Source of the DNA: Euryarchaeota archaeon UBA54 | GTDB lineage: Archaea > Thermoplasmatota > Poseidoniia > Poseidoniales > Thalassarchaeaceae | Reading direction: 5' to 3' | NCBI GenBank assembly: GCA_002495735.1 | Contig: DAGM01000031.1 | Coordinates: 1-8,148 of the forward strand | DNA length: 8,148 bases | Shown here: one piece after another, positions 1-7,800 of the stretch | Position numbering within the stretch: position 1 is the stretch's first letter | Layout: the number at the start of each line of letters is the position of its first letter | Notes under the pieces: model-generated | The model's input: the letters and a program-made list of their open reading frames with translations, nothing else | What the model was told of the DNA's origin: nothing | Databases searched by the model: none | Program-made: the position numbers and the translations under genes

Positions 1-20
1 CGCGTATTTCGCGTGACCCG

Positions 21-2153
21 ATGGACACCAAGGCACTCAGCGCCGTCCTATGCGCTTTCCTGCTGGTCCCCCTAGCCGGGAGCGTAGCCCCTCCTCATCT
101 GTCCGAAATAGACAGCGAGGGGCTGCAACTGATAGGGCAGGATCAGCAGATCACGACACCCGTCCAGGCTGCTGTCAGTTGGGCGAACCCAGGGCCATGG
201 TGGACCTGGACATCCCTAGACTCCGACAGGAACAGCATCCACGACTCGTTGCAGACGGCTTCTGGCCCCGTCAATGTAGGCCTTTCATACGACGGGAGGA
301 TTACCGATTCAAACCGCTTTGATCTAGCTCTGGCGGGTCACGATATTCACCTAGAGCTCCTGTCAGTTGATGCTCTTCTGATCGGTGATGTCGATGCCTC
401 CGAGGTGTACGCGCTATCACAGCTCGAAGGCGTGGTAATGGTCGAGCGCTACGGCTCGCTCGTTTTCTACGGCGACGTTCAGACTCCTGCGGTCAAGGCA
501 CGGAACTCCACGGAGTATCCAGTGGGAGCATGGAACCTCGGAGTTAGTGGACACGGGGTCAACATTGCACTGACTGACACTGGCGTTGACAACGAGCACC
601 CCGGTCTTTCGGGAAAGTTCGTTGCTGGATACGATGCAGTTTGCTTTGTACATTCGGACCCTCAATGCATTCTTTCAGGAGGCAGGGAGGATGACGGGTC
701 ATTCGACCCCGACGACGGTAACCAGCACGGTACGGCATGTATGGGGATGGCCAGTGCAACAGGTTTGGAGCAGGATGGCAGTCAGTCGGAGTTCTATGGG
801 GCAGCTCCAAATGCTTCCCTAGTCGACGTCCGAATTGGGACTGATGTTGGAGCAGGCCCATTCGAGAACTACTTGCTTGAGCAAGAGTTCTACGAGTCGG
901 CAATGAATGGCCTACAGTGGATAATCGATCACAAGGACGATGCATGGTCTGGAGTGGATGAGGCGAACCACGGCATCGACATCATCTCTCTGTCTTGGGG
1001 GATAACTAGTCACGAGAATGGCGGCTCTGATGGCTCGGACATGCACAGCAGGATACTCGACGATGCGATGCTGGCCGGAGTCACAGTCTCCAACGCAGCT
1101 GGAAACGACGGACCCGACAATGACGGTCTGTCGGGAATGAGTGCCTCATCTCTCTCAATCACAGTCGCCGCTACAGACGACCTCAATACTGTCGACAGGT
1201 CCGATGACAGCATTGCCTCCTATTCCTCGCGTGGACCTCGCAAGGACAACGGAGACGGCAACCCTCTCAATGAGCTATTGCCCGAAGTTGCTGCACCAGG
1301 TACCAACATAGTGCAGGCCGAAGGCTGCATCACTAGCGGAGGCTGCAACAACTTCCTCGGCGGAGACGCTTCCGAGAACACCTACACCGGCCGCGGCAGT
1401 GGGACCTCCTACGCCACTCCGGCGGTTTCTGGAGTCATCGCTTTAGTCATCGAGGCCAATGGCAATCTCACCCCGCTGCAGATTAAGGAAGTGCTCAAGC
1501 AGACCGCGGAGCGCAGGGGTGAGCCTAGTGCTCCAGAAGTCGACCCCTACTGGAACCGCGATTTCGGATGGGGAATGGTCGACGCACATGCAGCTGTTGC
1601 CCTCGCCCTCCACCTCGATGAGACCGAACAGTCTGAAGCAGTGGATGCCAGCCTCCAGAACCACCTGCTGAACCTTATCGACTCGAATGGAACGATCAAT
1701 GTCACCGGACACTCTTGGGGCCAACTGAGCAGTATCGATAGAGTCGAGTTCAGAATCGATGGAGGGGACTGGCAGGAGGCAACATACTCTTCATCGCCCG
1801 AGGAAATTGGCGCCCTGACTCCTTTCATGTGGCATGTGATTCTTAATCCGGACAAACTCAGCGAGGGTGCCCATCAGATTGAGGTCAGAGCGATTTTGGA
1901 AGACTCCTCCTCACTCCCTGTTCTAGTGACTGTGCACGGCTCTGCCGGCAGCGTCACTGACTTCTCAGTCCCCCCTATCGTCATTGTCGGCATCCTCGTC
2001 GTATTCGTGATATGGGTAGCCTCGCTGTTTCTGGTCCGACTTCGCTCGGATGGTGAGATTGACAGCTTAATCTCAAGATTTAGGAAGGAGGAGGATTCAG
2101 CCGTCGATGAAGTACTTGAAGCTGAATTAATTCCTGAACAGGGTCCCGAATAG
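21..2153 (+). CDS. Secreted, membrane-anchored subtilisin-family (S8) serine protease
   Basis: This 710-residue protein should hydrolyse peptide bonds outside the cell while tethered to the membrane. Residues 1 to about 24 form a signal peptide with a hydrophobic core and a possible cleavage after GSVA. Residues about 85-165 resemble an I9-type propeptide, including the segment ending GVVMVERYG. The S8 catalytic set is complete: Asp186 in TDTGVD, His236 in QHGTA, oxyanion Asn362 in AAGNDG and Ser463 in GTSYATP. Cys208/Cys216 and Cys436/Cys442 could form disulfides. An Asp-rich stretch before His236 may bind calcium. Residues about 545-640 look like a beta-sandwich Ig-like domain. A transmembrane helix spans about 652-672, followed by a 38-residue acidic tail. 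The His-Ser spacing of 227 residues exceeds that of subtilisin BPN' (157), implying insertions. The frame is open to the left edge, but the ATG at 21 directly precedes the signal peptide. Family assignment is firm; substrate and in vivo role are unknown. Confidence 0.96.
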   Translation: MDTKALSAVLCAFLLVPLAGSVAPPHLSEIDSEGLQLIGQDQQITTPVQAAVSWANPGPWWTWTSLDSDRNSIHDSLQTASGPVNVGLSYDGRITDSNRFDLALAGHDIHLELLSVDALLIGDVDASEVYALSQLEGVVMVERYGSLVFYGDVQTPAVKARNSTEYPVGAWNLGVSGHGVNIALTDTGVDNEHPGLSGKFVAGYDAVCFVHSDPQCILSGGREDDGSFDPDDGNQHGTACMGMASATGLEQDGSQSEFYGAAPNASLVDVRIGTDVGAGPFENYLLEQEFYESAMNGLQWIIDHKDDAWSGVDEANHGIDIISLSWGITSHENGGSDGSDMHSRILDDAMLAGVTVSNAAGNDGPDNDGLSGMSASSLSITVAATDDLNTVDRSDDSIASYSSRGPRKDNGDGNPLNELLPEVAAPGTNIVQAEGCITSGGCNNFLGGDASENTYTGRGSGTSYATPAVSGVIALVIEANGNLTPLQIKEVLKQTAERRGEPSAPEVDPYWNRDFGWGMVDAHAAVALALHLDETEQSEAVDASLQNHLLNLIDSNGTINVTGHSWGQLSSIDRVEFRIDGGDWQEATYSSSPEEIGALTPFMWHVILNPDKLSEGAHQIEVRAILEDSSSLPVLVTVHGSAGSVTDFSVPPIVIVGILVVFVIWVASLFLVRLRSDGEIDSLISRFRKEEDSAVDEVLEAELIPEQGPE

Positions 2154-2210
2154 CGAATCCGTAAGAATCGAAGCACCTTGTTCAAAGCCTAGAACTCTCG
2201 TCCGCAGGCC

Positions 2211-3359
2211 ATGGTGAGGTTCTCCGAGCGTGTTAACAGCATCCGTCCTACAGGGGTTCGGAGGATGTTTGACATGGCAGGGGATGATGCCATTCAGTTC
2301 GGCTTGGGCGAGCCTGACTTCCAGCCTCCTCCAATTGCCATTGAGGCATTCACCAAGGCGATGAAAGATGGCAGGAACAAGTACACCACCACTGCCGGAC
2401 TACCGGATCTGAGGAGGAAGATAGCCGAGATGTGGCATCACCTCGTCCCCAGTCTGGACGAATCCAACGTCTGTATTACCATGAGCGGAACCAATGGTCT
2501 CCTCGACATCTTTCTAGCTCTGGTCCAGCCCGGGGACAATGTACTCCTACCAGAGCCGTACTTCCCGCTGTACCCTCAGGATGTAGTAATCTGCGGTGGT
2601 GAGCCCAATCTGTACCCTTGCACCTTCGAGAATGGTTTCGTGCCGACCATTGAGGACCTGCAGAGCAGAGTCGATGAGAACACCGTAGCCATCCTGTACA
2701 ACTTCCCGAGCAACCCAACCGGAGGTAACGTCAACGAGTCACAGAGGGATGAACTGGTCACCTTCGCTATTGAGAACGACCTCTGGATAATCAGTGACGA
2801 AGTCTATGACCGAATCGTTTACGACGGCCCTCACGTCTCATTCCTCGGAGCGGGTTATGACAAGGTGATTATGGTACAGTCGTTCTCCAAGACCTTCGCC
2901 ATGACTGGATGGAGAATTGGATATCTGTTGTCCCCTGACGCCCAAGCAATGTTGCAACTGACCAAGATGCAGTACTACGTAACCGCGTGCAGTAACGATG
3001 CAATGCAGCACGCTGTCCTCGAGGCCCTCGTGAATGCCCCAGATTACCCGGAGGAAATGTGCTCAGAGTTCAAGGCTAGGCGCGACTTGGTATGCGAACG
3101 ACTCAATGCGATGCCCGGCGTCTCCTGCCGCGTCCCCGCCGGAGCGTTCTACGTATTCCCTAAAGTCGATATCCCAGGGATGAACAGTGAGGAGATTGCC
3201 ATGGCGCTGCTTGAGGGTGGAGTGCTGTGCTCACCGGGCACAGCCTTCGGTGAGCTAGGCGAGGGCCATCTCCGCTTCGCCTACACTATCGCCCGAGAAG
3301 ACATCGACAAGGGCATGGATAGGGTCGAAGCAGTGTTGGCTGAGCTGAGGGGAGATTGA
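2211..3359 (+). CDS. PLP-dependent class I/II aminotransferase (aspartate/aromatic aminotransferase-like)
   Basis: This 382-residue cytoplasmic enzyme should transfer an amino group between an amino acid and a 2-oxoacid using pyridoxal phosphate. It has normal full length for fold-type I aminotransferases of the AspB type. Visible family residues are GLGEPDF near the N-terminus, Asn168 in SNPTG, Asp196 (pyridine nitrogen partner) and Tyr199 in SDEVYD, the Schiff-base Lys227 in SFSKTFAMTGWRIGY, and the substrate-carboxylate Arg355 in HLRFAYT. The lysine segment fits the PROSITE class I aminotransferase pattern throughout. An in-frame TAG at 2190-2192 limits upstream extension, and ATG 2211 is the first ATG after it. 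There is no clear Shine-Dalgarno sequence before it. The gene follows the protease by 57 bases on the same strand. Co-transcription is possible but not shown. Aspartate, alanine, aromatic or other specificity cannot be decided from motifs alone. Confidence 0.96.
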   Translation: MVRFSERVNSIRPTGVRRMFDMAGDDAIQFGLGEPDFQPPPIAIEAFTKAMKDGRNKYTTTAGLPDLRRKIAEMWHHLVPSLDESNVCITMSGTNGLLDIFLALVQPGDNVLLPEPYFPLYPQDVVICGGEPNLYPCTFENGFVPTIEDLQSRVDENTVAILYNFPSNPTGGNVNESQRDELVTFAIENDLWIISDEVYDRIVYDGPHVSFLGAGYDKVIMVQSFSKTFAMTGWRIGYLLSPDAQAMLQLTKMQYYVTACSNDAMQHAVLEALVNAPDYPEEMCSEFKARRDLVCERLNAMPGVSCRVPAGAFYVFPKVDIPGMNSEEIAMALLEGGVLCSPGTAFGELGEGHLRFAYTIAREDIDKGMDRVEAVLAELRGD

Positions 3360-3365
3360 CCTCCA

Positions 3366-3584
3366 ATGGGTCCCGGCGCATCCTTTGCACTCTTCCTCAC
3401 ATCATTATTCGTCGGGAGCGAGGGTTCTAGGATAGAGCCTAGATCATACCCCCCTGTTATCCTGATTGGCTCTCTCGTCTCCTTGTCTCTGCTCGGACCC
3501 ACGTCAATCGGATTCGGACTGTGCATGGGCTCGGGGTGGGTGTTGTTGAACCAAGTTGCAGACCGAGCCTTCCCCTTGCAGTAA
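3366..3584 (+). CDS. Probable small hydrophobic membrane protein, unknown function
   Basis: This 72-residue ORF starts six bases after the aminotransferase stop and ends exactly where the opposite-strand gene begins, so it fills the gap without overlap. The product is strongly hydrophobic. A short apolar stretch lies at residues 5-17, and a longer one at about 29-63 could form one or two membrane helices separated by GPTS. A purine-rich run (GAGGGGAG, 3347-3354) at the end of the aminotransferase lies about 11 bases upstream of the ATG and might act as a weak ribosome-binding site, consistent with translational coupling. I recognise no family or motif. The main doubt is that the ORF is short and its reality rests on position, hydrophobicity and the absence of an alternative gene. 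It could instead be 3' untranslated sequence of the aminotransferase transcript. Confidence 0.5.
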   Translation: MGPGASFALFLTSLFVGSEGSRIEPRSYPPVILIGSLVSLSLLGPTSIGFGLCMGSGWVLLNQVADRAFPLQ

Positions 3585-4670
3585 TCAGTCATCGAACAGT
3601 TTGAATGGTAGGTCAATCATCCTGCTCTCCCCCTCTTCTCTCTCTCCCTCTTCCGCCTCAGATTCTTCTGGAACTGGGGCATTATATGTCGGGGAGGCCT
3701 CGGTTTCTTCGTCCTCATCGGGAGCCTCCAGTAGGTCCATCTGTAGGTTCTCGAGCCCACTCTCCTGCCCCCTCATCCAATTTGGCATGTCGTGAGTTCC
3801 TCCTAGTACAGACAGGGTAGTGAAGGTCGCCATCGGTAGCACTGATATCGCCACTAGGAAGTCAATGACTGCAGTCTCAGGAACTACCGCATCGGGAACT
3901 ACTGCATGCAGAAGAACAGTTTCCAACTGGACCTCGTTCCACTGTGTTACATCGACGTCCAGCCAGTTCAGAGAGGCAGCTAGAAACGTCCTAGCGATAA
4001 TCCAGAAGAGCAGAACCGGGAGTACCCATGAGAACCGTGAGATTCTCCATAACACGCTCCTGAACATTGCCGCGTAAGACACGAGCCCGCTGGACACAAC
4101 CGGCTGAATCCTCACTGCCATCCACAGCGCTATCAGATATCCTGCTATGCCCAATTCGAATGCCTGATCTGGCTTGATTATCTCTTCGGGCACGCCTTCC
4201 ATGATGAGCAGGGGAACGGCGATCAGCAGAACCTGCATCGGGACGGCCAGCAGCTGCAGCCCCCCGTGAACCGCTATCAGGTCCTGCCCCTCTTCGATTG
4301 TCTTCGCGTGGACGAGCCTCGCCATCCTGCCGTAAGGGCTCGCCTGCAGGGCTAGCCTCGCCCGGTCTATGAGTTCAGGATCTCCGGCTCTTCTGCTGAG
4401 GCCTAGGATTGGCATCCAGCCTCCTTTGTCAGCGACTGAAGTTGGCCTGTAACCTCCGAATAACAGAGCTAGGAGGAGTGACAAGAGCCCGTACAACAGT
4501 CCTGCGACGATGATCCAGTAGACCAGTTCGGTGCGAACGGCGATTGAGAAGTTGTCCTGATCTACCTCAAGCAGATAGGTCAGAGAGAACCCCGCGATAG
4601 GAACTAGAGTGACTTGCAACATGACTACTATGTAGAGGATGAACCTCTGGTACAGATCCTCCACGGTCAC
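3585..4670 (-). CDS. Six-helix integral membrane protein with acidic cytoplasmic C-terminal tail, family not recognised
   Basis: This 361-residue protein has six likely transmembrane helices at about 11-34, 49-73, 137-158, 170-190, 212-232 and 265-290. The loops at 74-136 and 191-211 are rich in Arg/Lys, while those at 159-169 and 233-264 are acidic. The positive-inside rule therefore places both termini in the cytoplasm, with a roughly 63-residue central cytoplasmic loop. The last 57 residues contain 21 Asp/Glu and only 3 Arg/Lys. The start is GTG at 4670: an in-frame stop lies two codons upstream (4674-4676), and the first in-frame ATG (codon 17) would cut into helix 1. A GTG at codon 3 is an alternative. 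It is transcribed divergently from the large surface protein and convergently with the small ORF. Helix number and loop layout vaguely recall Yip1-like small membrane domains, but I see no diagnostic motif and assign no function. Confidence 0.88.
   Translation of the reverse strand: MTVEDLYQRFILYIVVMLQVTLVPIAGFSLTYLLEVDQDNFSIAVRTELVYWIIVAGLLYGLLSLLLALLFGGYRPTSVADKGGWMPILGLSRRAGDPELIDRARLALQASPYGRMARLVHAKTIEEGQDLIAVHGGLQLLAVPMQVLLIAVPLLIMEGVPEEIIKPDQAFELGIAGYLIALWMAVRIQPVVSSGLVSYAAMFRSVLWRISRFSWVLPVLLFWIIARTFLAASLNWLDVDVTQWNEVQLETVLLHAVVPDAVVPETAVIDFLVAISVLPMATFTTLSVLGGTHDMPNWMRGQESGLENLQMDLLEAPDEDEETEASPTYNAPVPEESEAEEGEREEGESRMIDLPFKLFDD
3880..3909. repeat. 15-bp tandem micro-duplication inside the membrane-protein gene
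   Basis: Two adjacent 15-base units, beginning GGAACTACCGCAT and GGAACTACTGCAT on the plus strand, match at 12 of 15 positions. Read on the minus strand they encode two successive five-residue units in VVPDAVVPETAV, within the fourth inter-helix loop, which is predicted to be extracellular. The unit is a multiple of three, so the frame is kept. It is probably a slippage duplication. Confidence 0.55.
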
Positions 4671-4682
4671 ACCCTACACGCC

Positions 4683-4712
4683 TCATCGAGTCACCATAAG
4701 CCCTTCATCGAG
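4683..4712 (-). promoter_or_regulatory. Candidate promoter/operator of the six-helix membrane protein gene: direct repeats flanking a TATA-like sequence
   Basis: On the minus strand the octamer CTCGATGA occurs twice, at 4705-4712 and 4683-4690, exactly 22 bp apart (about two helical turns). Between the copies lies CTTATGG (minus strand, 4695-4701), 25-31 bases upstream of the GTG start at 4670. That is the position of an archaeal TATA box if transcription begins at or near the start codon. The repeats are directly visible. The promoter and operator roles are inferred from spacing only, and the TATA match is weak. Confidence 0.35.
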
Positions 4713-4716
4713 ACCG

Positions 4717-4734
4717 AGCCGCCTCCGGGCGGTT
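4717..4734 (+). other. Short GC-rich hairpin with UNCG-type tetraloop
   Basis: CCGCC (4719-4723) pairs with GGCGG (4728-4732) around the loop TCCG, extendable by a G-U and an A-U pair to 4717-4734. As plus-strand RNA the loop reads C(UCCG)G, a member of the exceptionally stable UNCG tetraloop class. It lies about 105-120 bases upstream of the large surface-protein gene and about 50 bases upstream of the divergent gene. It would be transcribed only if the plus-strand transcript has a long leader. There is no poly-T tract after it, so a terminator is not supported. Confidence 0.4.
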
Positions 4735-4770
4735 AGAGAGGCGTCTGAGAGCCACCAATCCTCTGCGTGG

Positions 4771-4783
4771 CGCCCTACGGGCG
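4771..4783. other. Second GC-rich inverted repeat in the divergent intergenic region
   Basis: CGCCC (4771-4775) and GGGCG (4779-4783) form a perfect five-base inverted repeat around the three-base spacer TAC. It resembles the hairpin about 51 bases upstream; both contain GGGCGG on the right arm. It could be a protein-binding dyad or part of a leader RNA. In GC-rich DNA a stem of this size can arise by chance. Confidence 0.3.
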
Positions 4784-4801
4784 GCGAACGTTGCTAGCGA
4801 A

Positions 4802-4821
4802 CCTTCATACATGTATGTAGG
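4802..4821 (+). promoter_or_regulatory. Palindromic promoter/operator candidate upstream of the large surface-protein gene
   Basis: CATACATGTATG (4806-4817) is a perfect 12-bp palindrome. Allowing one mismatched pair (4805/4818), the symmetry extends to 4802-4821, giving 9 of 10 matched pairs. Its centre (4811.5) lies about 26 bases upstream of the ATG at 4838, where an archaeal TATA box is expected for a leaderless transcript. The AT-rich core could therefore be the promoter, a repressor site overlapping it, or both. It also contains an in-frame ATG (4811) that is an alternative start. Symmetry is directly visible; function is inferred. Confidence 0.45.
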
Positions 4822-4837
4822 ACCGAAGATTCGTCAC

Positions 4838-7800
4838 ATGCGTAGCCTGTCCTCTCTCTTTCTGGTGTCTTTACTCCTCTTCATGAGCATGGCCCCTTTG
4901 ACTACAAACTCGGTGATGCTTCCAACTGCTGAGGAACGTTCAGCCACCCCGAAGGCACTGATTGACTTCGAAGTCACCTCTATCGAGCTCGGCGATTCTT
5001 TGATCCCGACCCTGCAGTGGGGCCAGCCGGACAACTCTACGCTAGAATACGTCCTCCGGGACGAGTCCGTCTTGGTGAGTATCACATTCACTCAGGCTGG
5101 CACATCAAGCCAGCCTGCCTACGCCGAGGGTTGGATGCAGGTCTGGCACCCCGTCGGATTTCTGATGGAGGAACACTATGTCAACATGACACTGTCCGGT
5201 CTGCAGTCTATTACCGAGTCGTTCTACTGGACCCCTAGCGCTGCTCACAGTGCTATTGATGAAGAGGGTAATCTCTACGGCGGAATCATACTGCGTGGCA
5301 CCATCGACGGCGGACTCGCCGATGACAACGAGGACAACAACGAGTTCGATAGAGAAGTACCAGTGGCGGTCTGGAAGGACCCTATGGACAATGGATTCTG
5401 CGGAGATGTGGACGGCGATCAGGTCGTCGACTGCACCAACCAACTCAGCGCCAACGAGCCGACATGGGTCGGAGCCGGGTATGATTCGGATGGAACTCTC
5501 TCTTCGGACCCCGACTACTACGGGCACTGGAGGATGGAGAACGCCTCCAGCTACGAGGGTGAGATGCACTGGAGGGTGTCGAGGCCTGGTTCAGACTACG
5601 CCAGCAACAGACATGACAGGCTCTGGTGGGGCTGGTTCACTCCGTTCGACAATTGCGACGATCCTGGGCACGGGCTCAAGTATGGGACTCTAGACTCAGC
5701 AGTCTCGGCACTGTATGGCAACAATTTCTGCAAGGTCAGGGTAAGGTCGTTCGACTTCATATCGATGCACTTGGTGACTGCGGCATGGGGGGAGATGGCT
5801 GCTGGCGACACCATCAGGATGGAGGCTGATGCCGGAGGATCTCTGGAGTACTACAACTACTCTGCACAAGACCTCTCGAAGAACCACGGCGATTGGTCCC
5901 GATTGGTCTGGAACATGACCGACGTACACCCCAACGCCGACTACTCTCTCGCCTTCCGCTTCGATTCGAACAGCTCCTTCGCAAATCAGGGCATTCATCT
6001 GGACTCTTTCTTGATGTTCGGATTTGAGAAGGTCGCAGAGTACACTCTCGACGTCGATTGCGACGACCCGTTGCCCAACGCCTACATGGTGGTGCCCGAC
6101 GATTCTAGGCCACCTTCTTTATTCTGCAAAATCAAGAACAATGGGTACGTTGACATCACTCTCCGCCTGTACACCGAAGTCTCCAACCAGACTTGGATGA
6201 ATGGCTACCCTCTGAGGATTGACTCCAACAACAGGTTCGACCACGACAACTACGTTGTCTCCGAGGTCATCAGCGCCCTCGGTACCATGAATACGTGGTT
6301 TAATCTCAGTATTCCCGAGGGCGCCAGTGTCGAGGAGTTAGACTGGTTTGTCTGGATTAACGATGGGACCACTAATCTCTCTAAGGTGTACATCGAACTG
6401 CCCGTATCGGTCATTGCTGCGTATTCAATCTCCCTAGATCAGAAGGCCCTTGCAAACCCAGCCGCGGTGTTGTATCCAGGAACCACCGGGGATGTGCCGA
6501 TGGTGATGAAGAACACTGGGAATCAGATAGCGACCTGGAACCTAGGTGCTACCTTCGGCGATAGCCGTTGGGGCGATGAGAACTTGGTTTGGCACGATGC
6601 CAACGGCTCTGTGGTGACCAGCCTCTCGATGAACATCACCGATGAGTTCGAACTCACAGCAACTGTCATCGTACCCGATGAGATATCTCCGGGCACCTAT
6701 GCGATAACTCTGCTCGCAAGCGGCAGACCTCCTGCCAATTTTGTGGCTGATTGGACGATATACATCGAAGTCCCAGTATTCCACGACCTAGTGCTCGAGC
6801 CGGAGGCCACAGAGATGATGGCCACTGCCGACGGCTTCCTGAGGCTAATCGAGGTCAGGATGGTTAACAATGGAAACTCGGAGGAGGCATTCGATCTATC
6901 TCTGTTGTCAGACTGGAAACTCGGCGTCTCTCTAAATGCGGAGCAGAGCCTCGGGATAGATCCATTTGGAGGAGACAGCACCGTTTTGCTGCTGCTGCCG
7001 ATGCCTTATGGGATTGCCAATGAGACCTACGAGATCTGGATAATCGCAGCCAGTCAGGATGACTCGGACTACCAATCGAGTGTAAGGATCCTGCTCACAG
7101 TCCCTGTGACCAATCTGGTCGCAGTAGAGGACCTCGACATGACAGAGGAGGTGTTCAGAGGAGGGGACGATTCTAGGACTGTTAACTGGGAAATCTGGAA
7201 CAACGGCAACGTCAACGACGCCTTCACCATTGATTTCGATACCAGTCACCCCGACGTCTGGGTTCAGGCGACCGGGCTGACCAATGGGCGGACTCCGTAT
7301 ATCCCAGCGGGTTCATCGCTGAATCTCACCGTGCGCTATTCGTTCGACTTTTCAGCCTCGGGGGAGCGTGACATCACCCTAACCGCATCCAGCGTCGAGG
7401 CTGCTAGTGATGGACTCACAGTCAGTGGCAGTGGAAAGGCCGAGTTCATCGTTGGCACACAAGGCTTCTTCCAGATTCTAGCGCCCATGCCACTGGAGAT
7501 AACGGAGAGTGGGGACGACTACGCGCTTGTGTACACAGTGGTCAACCTGTACCCCGATGACCAACTCCTGAGGGCTGACATCGACAGGAACTCTGACATC
7601 TTCTTCAACATCTTCGATGCGCGTGTGGATATGGGCGACAGGGACTTCGTACTACTCGCCAATGAGTCTAGGACCATCACCGTCTGGCTTACAGTGACCG
7701 ATGACAACCTAGAGAATCTCCTCGAGAACGAGATGACATTCGGAATAGTGCTCGAGGTCGATGGCGACAGGGACAAGGTCTCGATGAACGGATCTGTAGT

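Noticed and set aside
1..13. CGCG-TATTT-CGCG inverted repeat at the left edge
   Set aside because: The four-base arms are too short to separate from chance, and the element is too close to the ATG at 21 to act as a TATA box of a leaderless transcript.
559..945. 128-codon minus-strand ORF inside the subtilase gene
   Set aside because: It lies wholly antisense to the conserved catalytic region, has a low-complexity Arg/Pro/Ser/Gln/Cys composition typical of a shadow frame, and shows no recognisable motif.
2154..2210. Possible promoter or terminator between the protease and the aminotransferase genes
   Set aside because: The 57-bp gap holds no clear TATA box, T-tract or strong hairpin. Only a short GAATC direct repeat is visible, which is not informative.
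5105..5569. 154-codon minus-strand ORF opposite the surface-protein gene
   Set aside because: The plus frame is coherent over 1,103 codons with domain structure. The antisense ORF resembles the complement of Asp/Asn-rich coding sequence (Val/Ile/Ser-rich) and has no independent support.
5250..5693. 147-codon plus-strand ORF in another frame of the surface-protein gene
   Set aside because: It is Thr/Ser/Arg-rich in the manner of a frame-shifted reading and overlaps the jelly-roll coding region. There is no start context or motif.
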